From Lophium mytilinum (Eukaryota > Ascomycota > Dothideomycetes > Mytilinidiales > Mytilinidiaceae), in NCBI GenBank assembly GCA_010093605.1, contig MU004187.1, positions 811,383 to 875,382 on the forward strand: a DNA stretch of 64,000 nucleotides, given 5' to 3'. The number at the start of each line of letters is the position of its first letter. Position 1 is the stretch's first letter. Under the pieces are notes generated by a model. That model was not told the DNA's origin. It did not search any database and was given only the letters and a program-made list of their open reading frames with translations. Shown piece after piece: positions 46,622 to 56,889 of this stretch. A program made the translations under genes and the position numbers.

Positions 46622-47440
46622 ATGCTGCCGTTGTTTCCTCCCTGGTCACCGTACTCGTTGGCTTTCCTTGAAGAAGACAGACCATGGACGCCTGAAGGTA
46701 ACGCTTCTTCAATTTACAGCATCCTTTCGATCAACATTGTTAACATCCCCCTAGAAAACAAAGCTTATGAAGATCTCCTGGCTTGCGTACCGGAGGCCTT
46801 CTTCCGCGAAAATGGTGCGGACGAATCTCAAGCCTTGCCTGTTCAATCGGCATACCCTACTGACTTCGAGGAAGTCTATCACTACTTCGACTCATTCGGA
46901 GGAACGAACAGCCGGGTTATGCCTGTACAAAAGCCAACGCAACCCACCCAGCCTGTCGCCAGCAATCATTCCTCCTTCGCGGGTCTCCCATCCATCGATG
47001 GGGTCTCCATCAACAGGGAGTGGAGCCCCGCGAAGGCGTTCCTCGACCAGCATACTAACAGAGCATCCTTGCCTGTTGCAGTTGACAACCAGTCATCTGG
47101 TCCTCTGTCGTCTTACGGCTATTCAACGCCTTACTCATATCCGACCCCGGTCGTCGGAAACAATCTGGAGCCTCAGAAACTCCACTTACGGGATGGTGAA
47201 AGCCCGAGTGCTGCTCAAGGCATCATGCCTTCTAATCCATTCTGCACACCATCCCCGATCACCGATAAGCCAATCCCATATGAGCGCATGTTTGTCCCGC
47301 AGCTGCGAGCTTTGCTTGAGGCGCGAAACATCCACTATACCAAGAAGACGGTCAAATTGGGTCTCATCGAAAAACTGCGCAACGCTGATCGGATCAAGGA
47401 AATGGAAGGACAAGCTGAAGTTACCATCTGCGGGCTTTGA
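46622..47440 (+). CDS. SAP-like DNA-binding motif protein
   Basis: The 272-residue frame from the ATG at 46622 is mostly polar and low complexity, with aromatic/acidic phrases in the first third (FEEVYHYFDSFGG). The last 50 residues fit a SAP motif: ERMFVPQLRALLEARNIHY followed by KKTVKLGLIEKLRNADR. This has the bihelical L..L....+....G.K..L...L pattern that binds AT-rich or scaffold DNA, although the usual Gly of the turn is not obvious. A 57-bp segment at 46698-46754 begins GTAACG and ends CTAG and may be a phase-preserving intron, which would shorten the protein by 19 residues. An additional upstream exon is possible. It lies inside the paralogue cluster but lacks the shared domain. It is inferred to be nuclear. 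Confidence 0.65.
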   Translation: MLPLFPPWSPYSLAFLEEDRPWTPEGNASSIYSILSINIVNIPLENKAYEDLLACVPEAFFRENGADESQALPVQSAYPTDFEEVYHYFDSFGGTNSRVMPVQKPTQPTQPVASNHSSFAGLPSIDGVSINREWSPAKAFLDQHTNRASLPVAVDNQSSGPLSSYGYSTPYSYPTPVVGNNLEPQKLHLRDGESPSAAQGIMPSNPFCTPSPITDKPIPYERMFVPQLRALLEARNIHYTKKTVKLGLIEKLRNADRIKEMEGQAEVTICGL

Positions 47441-48591
47441 GCGATATGAGAGAAGCGACAGTGTGTAGCGTCTAGGGCCTGCTAGATATTTTGGGCTGTT
47501 CGCGCCAGATGGGGAATTTCTTTGGCAAGCTTAGTACAGTGACAGGCCATAAGTCTGGGCACACTGGTTCGCCACCGCTTGGGGTACCCCTAAAAGACTT
47601 CCAAGATCCAGCGGCCATTTCGAGGTTCATACACTACAGATTAGACTATCTCTTGACTATCTAGCTGTCCAGCAACCAGGCTATCCCCAACAGTGGTGTA
47701 GAGTGAGCAAGTTAGAGCTAAATAGAGGTGAGTTTATGTGCCCAGACTTATGGCCTAGTACTGTAGATAGTCTTTGATTTTCTCTGGCAATTATTCGCTG
47801 GCAGGGGATGGTCTAGGCACACAATTCTACATAGACTCTGATCAATACAAACAAAGATATCTTTGATGATGATCTAATCTACATAACGTACAAGATATCT
47901 CTGTTGTCCAACGCGTTACGCGCACCATCGGCCGTGACCTTGGATACTATATATCTGCCCTGCTATGGTTTGCGTGCGAATGCCGTTATACCCTAGAGGT
48001 ACCTGTAACTTATGGAGCTATTGGAATGGTGTTACACATAGTACGCATTGTGTAGTGATAACAAGATGCCCATTCCTCGCTTATTCTATTCACCGGCAAA
48101 GAAAGGATTCACCCTGCCCACTACGCGGCTCGAACTCTAAAAAAAGAATTGAAGCTTCCTTTGATAAAGTGTGTCATCCTTAGTGCAGGGGCCAAAAAAA
48201 ATGCTAATCTTCTCTGTGTTGTTTCAATTTGACCAAATGCCCGAAGGCGAAGTGAGTTGAACTTGCACTGAATATATAGGCTCTGTTGGCTGGATCCCTT
48301 TAACATGTGATTAACCACCAGCCATCCGTTCACACGTGACATTGTTTACAGTCTATGGGGGACTTCAATACCACACCACAAAGAGGCCTGTCTCTAGGCG
48401 TGGTTTGACAGAGGCAAAGGCTTCAGGTAAACAAATTGACCGTGAATAATGTCTATCGTCGTGCCAGCACATTATGTCAGGCTTCATCAAGTATAAAGCT
48501 TGGCCCAACACTGCTGCATTTTGATAAGCCACTTCGATTGCACCGCCCACCCACCCGTCAGATCCATCAATATCCCACGCGTGCACCAAAC
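47441..48591. other. Intergenic with a MITE, upstream of P10
   Basis: No gene is supported. It contains the MITE at 47537-47763 and the leader of P10, whose frame is open 52 codons upstream of the ATG. Confidence 0.55.
47537..47763. mobile_element. Mariner-like MITE, copy 2
   Basis: This 227-bp non-coding element has perfect 19-bp inverted repeats (GGCCATAAGTCTGGGCACA at 47545-47563 and its reverse complement at 47737-47755). Weaker inverted similarity extends to CAGT/ACTG outer ends. It is flanked by TA on both sides (47535-47536, 47764-47765). The TA target and CAGT ends fit Tc1/mariner-type non-autonomous elements. A diverged relative lies at 9677-9902. It has no coding capacity. Confidence 0.85.
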
Positions 48592-50082
48592 ATGGATCCC
48601 AACAAGCTACCTAACACTGGCCTCAATCCGACTATGACACCTGAAGACCAGCGTCGGTTTGCGGCTCAGTCGAATTCCTCCCACCACTTGTATGGTCAGA
48701 CCACTCAGAACTCCATCACTTCTTCGTCGTCATATGGTTATACGAATACCCAGAATATGGCCACCTTCAACTCTCAGTACCAGCCTAGCCCAGCGCACGG
48801 CAGTGGAACCCCAGTGGCACCAACGAGCATGACAGCTCTCAATCAGTATGGCTCTACTTCCAAGACCCCATCCAGACAGATGCTGAATTCATACAGACTT
48901 TCATCTGCACAGGCGCAGCACGGTTCTGAGCGTTTTCCACCGGCAAGTGGCCAAGCACAATCGACCCAGCCTTCACTCCAACCGCCAGGCCAATCAACTC
49001 CGTTCGAGATCCCACGAAGCGGAACATACATTCGTCCGCGGCAGAGTCGTTCACCAGGAGGCTTCTCGAGCTACGCCGCTGCGCACCGCCTTCTAGACCG
49101 ACCGATATGGAGACCAAGCGTCCCAGATTTGACTCTTCCGCCAGGCGACGTGAATCTATGGGGCACAAAACAAGTCATCGTAGATGCTCTGGTCAACACG
49201 GAAGGCTGCATGGATGCCGACACAGAGGCATGCGAGATGTGGAGGCAGTTCTCCTACCCTCCGGCAGATATTGACGCGATTGCTTGGTCAATTCTCAACA
49301 CGCTGTTCCATCTCCACAGGATCGGCTCGCGTGTTTGGAACTACAAAACAGTCACTGAGATCGAGCCAACGAGCCATAAGGATCAGGCCTTCTGGGACAG
49401 TCTCCGGATCGTCGAAGCAGACACGCACTTGAACTTCCGGGACCGCTACAACGCGTTGATCCACTTGCTCACTCTTTCGAAGGCGACGTGTGTCGGGGCG
49501 ATGTATCGGCAGAACATTGACCAGATCGTGGAGGCACCGTTGAGGAGCTTCAACCAAGTGCTGCAGGATGTGCAAAGCCGTCGGTTACGCATGGGTCAAC
49601 CTACCGTCCCCATCTTTCCTTTTCCCATCTTGCCCACTTCCCCCGCTGCTCGGACTGCTCCTAGCCTACCCGCCGTGCCTCCCATTCCCGATGTTCCCAT
49701 ATATCTCACCGGTCTTGGTGCCCCTGAGAAGCGAAAGCGCGCCTTTGCGGAGGAGATCAACCAGCCTACGATCAAGCGTCCTAGACACGATGCTCCGCGT
49801 CGGGAAGATACATCAAAACCCAACGCTGGGTACGTCACACCGCATCCGAAGAAGGTACAGCACCAATCATCTTCCAAAGAAGGGTCTGAGGGTGAAGAGA
49901 TCGAGGATGAAGCGGTTGAAACACCCAAGACACGACGTAGTCTGCGCCACAGCACCGGAAATCCGAAATCCTATGCACTAGTTGCAGAAGATGACGATGT
50001 TCGTATTGAAAAGGGGGACGCATCGTCAGCGGAGGAATTCGAGGACGATGACGATGAGGAGACCGACGAGTACGAAGAGTAG
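48592..50082 (+). CDS. Cluster paralogue P10, intronless
   Basis: This is a single exon of 496 residues from the ATG at 48592 (MDPNKLPN). The first 165 residues are Ser/Gln/Thr/Tyr/Asn-rich. The domain is at about residues 168-330: PIWRPSVPDLTLP, VIVDALVNTEGCMDADTE, IDAIAWSILNTLFHLHRIG, LNFRDRYNALIHLLTLSKATC, and IVEAP. The C-terminal part has a Pro/hydrophobic stretch, two basic runs (EKRKRAFAEE, IKRPRHDAP) and an acidic end (EEFEDDDDEETDEYEE). It is the right-most family member in the window and the last before ordinary single-copy genes. It is probably nuclear; its function is unknown. Confidence 0.86.
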   Translation: MDPNKLPNTGLNPTMTPEDQRRFAAQSNSSHHLYGQTTQNSITSSSSYGYTNTQNMATFNSQYQPSPAHGSGTPVAPTSMTALNQYGSTSKTPSRQMLNSYRLSSAQAQHGSERFPPASGQAQSTQPSLQPPGQSTPFEIPRSGTYIRPRQSRSPGGFSSYAAAHRLLDRPIWRPSVPDLTLPPGDVNLWGTKQVIVDALVNTEGCMDADTEACEMWRQFSYPPADIDAIAWSILNTLFHLHRIGSRVWNYKTVTEIEPTSHKDQAFWDSLRIVEADTHLNFRDRYNALIHLLTLSKATCVGAMYRQNIDQIVEAPLRSFNQVLQDVQSRRLRMGQPTVPIFPFPILPTSPAARTAPSLPAVPPIPDVPIYLTGLGAPEKRKRAFAEEINQPTIKRPRHDAPRREDTSKPNAGYVTPHPKKVQHQSSSKEGSEGEEIEDEAVETPKTRRSLRHSTGNPKSYALVAEDDDVRIEKGDASSAEEFEDDDDEETDEYEE

Positions 50083-50405
50083 ACGGAGCTTTATGGCTAT
50101 AGGTCTCGGCTACTTGTAGATTCAGCTGCTTGTTCTCAAACTACTTGTTCTCAAACTACTCCCTAACGTTATATCGGCGTAGTAACTAGATGTCTAGATT
50201 ACCTGCCTCCCCCAGAAACTTTTGACTCTAGAATGATAAACTGAATTCACTGTCCACACATTCCACACTGCACTTAAAACACTTGTCACTTGGCTATTGT
50301 CAAATTGTGATGAAGCATCCTAGGGCCTTTGACCCCATCCATGACCGAACTCATCCGTAACTGACCTCATTTCAAGGCCATCGCCCAAAGGTCTATCCGT
50401 GACCC

Positions 50406-51530
50406 TCAACCCCACCACCGCCTGAACATCGAGTGCGGAGCCGGGCCACTGTTCCTCTGAACCCTCGCCCCAACCGCCGGAATAATAGGCAACGCACTAG
50501 TACAATCAATCAGATCCGGATTGCTCGACCCTCCCTCCACACCCAGCAACTGTAGCTTCTCCCATCTACTTCACGTCAGCATTCTCCCTACCATCAATAT
50601 CTCAAATCTCTGGTCTCCACAGTATCTACTTACGCCGGCGTAAACGCAACAGTCCACCCCACCTGATCCACCGTAAACAGATCAAAGAACGGCGCCATGC
50701 CCGCGTCCTCGCTAATCCTCTTATCCGAATCCAGCTGGAACTCCGCCGTATCTGTCACCACCTGGCCGTAGTATGTGACGTCCCATTGGCCGGGGGTGGC
50801 ATCGAAGCTCGCGCCGGCGCGAGCCGGGTCGACGAAGAACTGCTTGGCGGTGCTGTGTGCGCCGAGCAGCGCGACGAGGTCGAGCGCGGAGAAGCCTTTG
50901 GCGGTGAATTTGGCGAGGATGGCTTCGGCGGACTCGGTGTGGTCGGGGAGGGCGCCTTCTGGGGCGGCGGTGGTGGAGTCGGTGCGGCCGATAAAGGTTT
51001 GGGTTATGGGGCCGAGGGGGCAGGTTACGATTGCGTGGGCTGGGTGGGAGTCAGTGGTTTGGGTCGAGAAAAAGGGTGGAGGGGAGTGAGAATATGGGAG
51101 TGGGAAGGCGGAAGGAAGGCTTACAAGCTGCGAAAGATATCATGTCCGCGGTGCCGACTCCGTATTTCGAAGCGAGAGCGGCAAGCTTCTGGCTGATGTC
51201 GGCGAGGCCGTTGTTTTCGGTTCTTGAGTACTCGTTTGCGAGTATCAGAGACCCGTCGCAACCTCCGTCGCCGGGAAAGCAGTCGTGGAATCCGGCTCGG
51301 ATTGCTGCGAGAGCGTCATCGGTGCAAGAGAGAGCGAGCGTGCCGGCGAACATAGTGCTGAGCTCTGAAGATATGTTCTTCCATACTGCCGGGCAAGCGG
51401 TCTGTCGGGTGAAGATGGAGGAGATGCTGCGCTTTGCAGACGTGACAAGACGGTTTGGATCAGTAGGAAATGAAAAGGCTGCGATGACGGAGGTGAACGA
51501 AATGATGCGGATGATGTAGGAGATATACAT
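50406..51530 (-). CDS. Secreted class II-type heme peroxidase
   Basis: Three minus-strand exons are visible: 51530-51125, 51039-50634 and 50565-50406, giving 323 residues with GT-AG introns of 85 and 68 bp. The N-terminus has a signal peptide (MYISYIIRIISFTSVIAAF). The distal heme pocket is RAGFHDCFPGDGGCDGS with the catalytic Arg and His and a calcium-type Asp. An E.....ENNGL segment and the proximal heme ligand in LVALLGAHS are also visible. This arrangement fits ascomycete peroxidases of the plant/fungal superfamily (class II, ligninase-like fold), which oxidise phenols and other donors with hydrogen peroxide outside the cell. The residues that define lignin or manganese peroxidases cannot be confirmed by eye, so a generic extracellular peroxidase is the safest call. 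The length is close to the family norm. Confidence 0.88.
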
Positions 51531-53115
51531 TTTTATCAAATACCCGGGAAGCTGATGAAGGTATCTGCTTTGAATTTTGGACTGACTTAAGAACACAAAA
51601 CGCTGCCTTGAAGAGGAACAGTTGTCAAGAAGAGAATATCCCGCTTTATATCTTGGAATCCCTCTCCCATCGCCACCAGAACCTGCATCCGAAGGCCAAA
51701 TCCGGGGCCGGCGATAAGACAAAGATGCATTTTGCGTAATGCATAGATTCTAATTGCATTGCATTGTCATCTTATGATCTTACTGGTTCACAAGATGGTG
51801 TCCTGCCGCTAGATGCGGTGTTGAGTAGCAGTACCCGGCAGTCTGCCATGCAGAGTTATCCCAAGCGGAATCTTTCAATAACTTAGCAGAGTTGCTGTCT
51901 AGGAACGTGCAGGAATGCCACGACAAGAAGTTGGTGTTGGCATGGGAAAGTTGGAGGAGATTCAATGACATTTGAGGATATTGAAGGCGGCTCTCGAAGG
52001 GGCGAGGATCGGCAGCGAAAAGATCAGGCTGTTCGTATATATTAACCGGATATCACCTTTCGGAATACGAACCATATTACATGCATACGAAAGCAGAGAC
52101 CATGATTTGCTGGGATATGACTTTTAAAAGATCAGACCGCTGCACTGGATCTCCCGTGGCAAGATGTGGGGAAACCATGATGGCTGGGAGATGGCCAAGT
52201 CCACCGTGATTGATCTCGCGCTACCGCTGGGATGATAAATGTTGATTGGCTAGTCTAGAACATACCTAAGTGACGCATGTTGACAATGCTTTCGTTATCG
52301 AGGGCGAGGCAGACGCTACAGTCGAGCGCCGTGGCTCAACATAATAACCGTAACCGATGTGCATATGCAGAAAAATCTCGCAGTCTTAGGCCAATGCGGA
52401 AGCACGATGATGGCGTGGCTTAACTCTAAGGATAAGCTCGCCTAGGTCCCGGTAAGCCATGACTACCATCTATAACAGGTAGTACGATATCCCAATGTGC
52501 ACTCAAGCAATTTCCTTTCTCGTTCAGGGAACTGAGCTGCTCACGCTCCAGCCTGAGCTATGGCTGTGCTACGGTGAGCGGATTCTGATTCGAGACTGAA
52601 GCCCCAGTTCTGGGCCCTGCATTCGACAGAGATAAGGATCCTCACCCTGCCCTGGAAAGCCCGTAGACCTGCCAGGTTCCAATTTCCAGGCCTCAAGTCT
52701 CGAGTAAACTTGCTCTACGATATGTTACCCGCTATTCTATAGACAGAGTGCCAGTCTTCACGAGACAAGAGCACAGTCACCCGTGGTATCGCGACATGGA
52801 GACGCAAGGGCTGTGGAATACATGGCCAAATTTCAATAATCGAAAGGTACGCGTCACCGCTTTATGCTCATACGACTATGTTTCAGTTCGGCGCAACGAA
52901 TACGGGCTTGACCTCGAAGCCTTCCTCACGCAGCCGAGTGGCGGTGGCAGTGCAACTCCTGCCGGATACCTCATTCAGCCTCATTCAGCTCTTGGAAGTG
53001 TCCGCACGTTTCACGCTTCAAATATGCCTTTTTCCAACTTAATCATGTCTCCAAGGGCATTCCACCGTCTCCCTGTAAAATTTGCTAGTATTCCTCGAGA
53101 GTCAAAGTCACCGCG
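51531..53115. other. Intergenic, no gene seen
   Basis: No gene is supported in about 1.6 kb. The frame 52748-53134 (128 residues) directly precedes and slightly overlaps the HET gene in another phase and has no recognisable features. Confidence 0.5.
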
Positions 53116-54957
53116 ATGGCGTACACTTGGTTAGATCCGACTCAAAACCTCATTCGCCTACTCCACCTCAGCCCAGCCTCGTCAGAAGATGAAACAATCA
53201 AATGCCGCTTCTCCATCGTCCTTCTTGACAACAAGCCGGAATATGAAGCCCTATCCTACGTATGGGGCGACATGAACGACACGGCCCTCGCCGAAGTAGA
53301 CGGCCACCGCATGACCATTACCACAAACCTGCATTCAGCGCTCAAGCAGCTACGCCACAAAGACAAAGATAGGATTTTGTGGGTCGACGCTCTCTGTATC
53401 GACCAATCAAAGGATCAGGAGAAGATGCACCAGGTCTCACGTATGAAGTATATCTACTCGCAAGCCTCACAGGTGGTCGTCTGGCTTGGCACCGGCTGGG
53501 ATGGTAGCAACATGGCCATGGAATTCCTCCGTATCCTCGCGGGAGACGAAACGCTCCATCTTGACCCACAGGTAGACCCCAGCATCAGCGTGAACGGCCT
53601 CTACCTGGATTCCTCGAAGCTATGCGGGCACATAATCCGGTTCTTCAACCTGCCGTGGTGGAAGCGCACGTGGACGGTGCAAGAATTCGTGCTAGCGCAG
53701 AAGCTCGTGTTCCAGTGTGCGCAGAGTATAGTGACCCAAAAAGATATGTATATGGCGCGCGAGAACTTTTGGAGACATAAGGACCGCTGTTGCCAGCAGG
53801 ACGACCTTGATTATCCACATCCGGACTTTGGGACAAGCGTTAGTACAGCTTTTATACAGCCGGCAAGCTTGGATATCATTACCAAGCAGCGAGGCCCTTC
53901 ATACAGCGTCCTCGCGGCGATAGCAAACTTTAGCAACCGCGCAGTTACCGATCCCAAGGACCGGGTGTACGGAATGCTAGGCCTAGGCACGGGGCCATAC
54001 TCCGACCTCGTGGAGCCGGATTACTCGTACTCCCCCGAAAAGATCTGCGAATTGCTTGCGATGAACTCGGTTGAGCGAACCGGGAAACTCGAATTCCTCA
54101 GCCACCTATTCGAGCGCGATAACCCGAAGCTGCCCTCGTTCCTCCCAAACTGGACCGGCAAATTCACCTGGACTGAAACCTACGCCAGCCGCATCTTCCA
54201 CACCAACTTCTTCTCCGCCTCTCTCGATCTTCCCGCAGAAGTTGCACTGATCTCCCCCAGCCTCCTCTCCACAAGAGGCGTCATTTTCGACACCATTTCC
54301 GCCGTCAGCCCCAGCGTCCTCCTTGACTTCACCGCAGGCCCAACGCCTTAAGAAGACGCCCTAAAGCTCGCGAATCTCGCCACCTCGGCCGAGGACCCCT
54401 ACTGCAACACTAGCGACTCGCGCCTCGTCGCGTTCTGGCACAGCATGTGCGGCGGCATGGAGCTCGTCCTGCGCAACTCGAACCGCTTCGCCGGACCTCT
54501 CAAAGGGAAATCGGATTTGTCGAAATACCATAAATTCGCTGCGTTCTTTACGACACCGCCGCAGCAGTGGAGCCGGCTGTGGGACAACGACATGTCGCAT
54601 ATCATCCTGGACGTCGAGACGGCGATTCACGGGAGGCGGTTTTTCGTGACGCAGAAGGGGGATTTCGGGTTTGCGGCAAAGGCCTGTAGGGAGGGCGATT
54701 TGGTGGCTGTTTTGGCGGGGGGTAATGTGCCGTATGTGATACGTCGGGAATCGCGGATCGGGCATTTGGGGATGGTTGTTAAGTCCTTGGTAAGAGGAGT
54801 TGGTCTTGTGCAGGTGATTCGGGCCTGTGTGAAGCTTTGTTTTAGCAAGTGCTATAGCATTCTGGGAGATTCGTATGTTCATGGTGTCATGTACGGGGAG
54901 GCGTTTGAGATCTTGAACGGGGCTGAGCGGAAACTTGGGGAGATTGTGCTGGTTTAG
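53116..54957 (+). pseudogene. HET-domain (heterokaryon incompatibility) gene, interrupted
   Basis: The ATG at 53116 starts a HET-domain protein. The domain (about residues 35-190) shows EYEALSYVWGD, NLHSALKQLR, LWVDALCIDQ, QVSRMKYIYSQASQVVVWLG, and, further on, WWKRTWTVQEFVLA. The C-terminal half has the usual HET-family ending: RRFFVTQKGDFGF, GDLVAVLAGGNVPYVIR and LGDSYVHGVMYGEAFE, ending at 54957. The reading frame is interrupted once between the two halves, at about 54.35 kb, with both sides in the same phase. HET proteins act in fungal self/non-self recognition. The locus is therefore probably a recent null allele, or a gene expressed only as its N-terminal half. Confidence 0.82.
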
Positions 54958-55729
54958 CCTATACTAGAGCTAGTAGAAAAGGGTGACTAAGTGTAAGTAA
55001 GGGCGACTGTATTCGAGGTCAGTTTCGAGGTGCAGCAGTACCATGATGGACGGATGAGGAGCTACAACTTCAATCTCGAATGCAAGCCGCAAGAGAGCGG
55101 AGATATAGACCACAATCGTAATGTTATCATTGCTGAAAAGTCGTCATCTCAATGAAACTTGGTAGATACAAGCAGGGTACGTACCGCTCAATATATCCGC
55201 TCAGGCTCCCGTGGACCTCCCAGAGAAATAACAGATACAGCCAACCAACATAATTGGCAAAGTTTGAAAGCTCTTGGTTTACTGGGATCGTTGCACATTG
55301 CACATGGAGAGCCCGATATCAAGAAGAGGAGCGCCCCGAGAATTGGAAGAGTTGAAAATATAAATGGAATGGTTGTAGCGTCCGGAATTAAACCTAGATC
55401 AAGCAAATTGCTTGACCGTACTCAATCTCTCGCACGTCTAAAACCAGGCCACGTACACATGAGTTCTGAAGGCAGAGTACCGACTTAGACACCCTTATAG
55501 GGTGCAGGATTTGAAAACTTGAATGTGGGGGTCAGACAATGTAAAGCGGACTTCAATCATGTGACTAGCCCATCGACCACGTGACTCGACCTACTGCATC
55601 ACTTTTCCAGCACGTGCGATATTAGAGGACTCAGATTGTAATTTGACCGTGTACATATCTGTGTGAGACACCTCCGGGCGTATCAATCGGAAGACAACAA
55701 AAATCGAAATCCCATACCCAGTAAACTCA
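54958..55729. other. Intergenic, no gene seen
   Basis: No gene is supported. CACGTG-containing motifs occur at about 55577-55615, near the 3' end of the following minus-strand gene. Confidence 0.5.
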
Positions 55730-56465
55730 TCAGCGCCCCTCATACATCATCATCGCCCCGAAAACAGTCTTGCCTGCCGCGCAAAAGAACCGATCTTGGC
55801 ACCAATGGCAGTATGTCGCATCGATGGGAGGTAGGGATTCGAACTTTATGGCGGGAGCGGCGAAGATACTAGTGCCCCTTGTGTCTACGAGGCAGTGGAC
55901 GCCATTAAACCGGGAGGGAAAAGAGATTGTTGTTGGGACGTCGAATAATTCGTAGGCCGTTGTTGTCCCAAAGCTATGAGACTAGGTCAGCGATTCGATT
56001 ATTCCGTTATGGGAATACTGTCCCGATGATGTGCGCTTACATGTCCGAGTCCTCTGATACAATCTTGATATATCCAACTTGACAGGGGAAGAATGCAAGG
56101 ACTGGTGTGACCACTTTAAGGAAGTGAATCTGCATCGTGCCGAAGTGAGGAATAAGTTGAGAGTGGCTAGTGTTGCGTTTGCTGTAAAGCGATTGTGTCT
56201 GCTGTATAATAGCGGCCGTTGTTGAAATGGAGCGGGTATTGATGAGATGGAGCAGATGTTGATGGAGGATGGTATGGGACGACATCTCCAGCATCGACGA
56301 AGGATGTAACGCTTCACGGGTCGCCTCGACTGCGGAGGAAAGAGTGCTGAGCTTTTCAATCGGTAGTAGCGACAGGAGCAGTGCCTCGCTCATGAAGACG
56401 AGGTTGAATGTCAGGAAGGCGGTCCCGGCAACGGAAGATAAGGAGCATACTTGAGCGACATCCAT
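55730..56465 (-). CDS. Uncharacterised two-exon protein
   Basis: Exons 56465-56041 and 55973-55730 on the minus strand (67-bp GT-AG intron) give a protein of 222 residues. The N-terminus has one hydrophobic stretch (VAGTAFLTFNLVFMSEALLLSLL) that may be a membrane segment. The middle is Ser/Thr/His-rich. The C-terminal exon encodes a compact, Cys- and aromatic-containing region (FGTTTAYELFDVP, NGVHCLVDT, ATYCHWCQDRFFC). The spacing CHWC...C could bind metal, but no known fold is recognised. The splice is supported because it removes the only stop and continues into a long, non-repetitive frame. The function is unknown. Confidence 0.6.
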
Positions 56466-56889
56466 TTCCAGAATGAAAAGCTAGGCTAACTATGCACCGC
56501 CCTGACTTTAGTAGAACATTCTGCTCAGAATCTCCAAATTATCCAGATATCTTTCGTGTGTAAGGATAATCCCACTCATTCGGTGGCACTGCAAAAGGCA
56601 GCCCAGCTGGCGGGCACTCGGTCGGGGAAAAGCTGGTCCAACTCTACTATGCCGTCCTCCACATCTTGTTCTTTAGTTCCGCACGCTCGATAGCTGTGTA
56701 AGAGGTAGCCCAGCTAGCGACGAGCGATTTAGCCCCAAGGTAGTCTAATCTCCACAGCTGTAACATTGACACTGTACCGTCCTTAAAGAGGTTGCAGGTG
56801 CCAACAAGCTGGACACTACCATGAGTGATGGCATTATTGTCAGGTAGCTGGTTGGCCAAAATGTAGGCCGATTTCCGGGCTCTGTGATA
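56466..56889. other. Intergenic, no gene seen
   Basis: About 420 bp between two minus-strand genes. A 70-residue frame at 56647-56859 has no supporting feature. Confidence 0.5.

Noticed and set aside
54361-54882. 173-residue minus-strand frame
   Set aside because: It is antisense to the HET gene's C-terminal half and has no features of its own.
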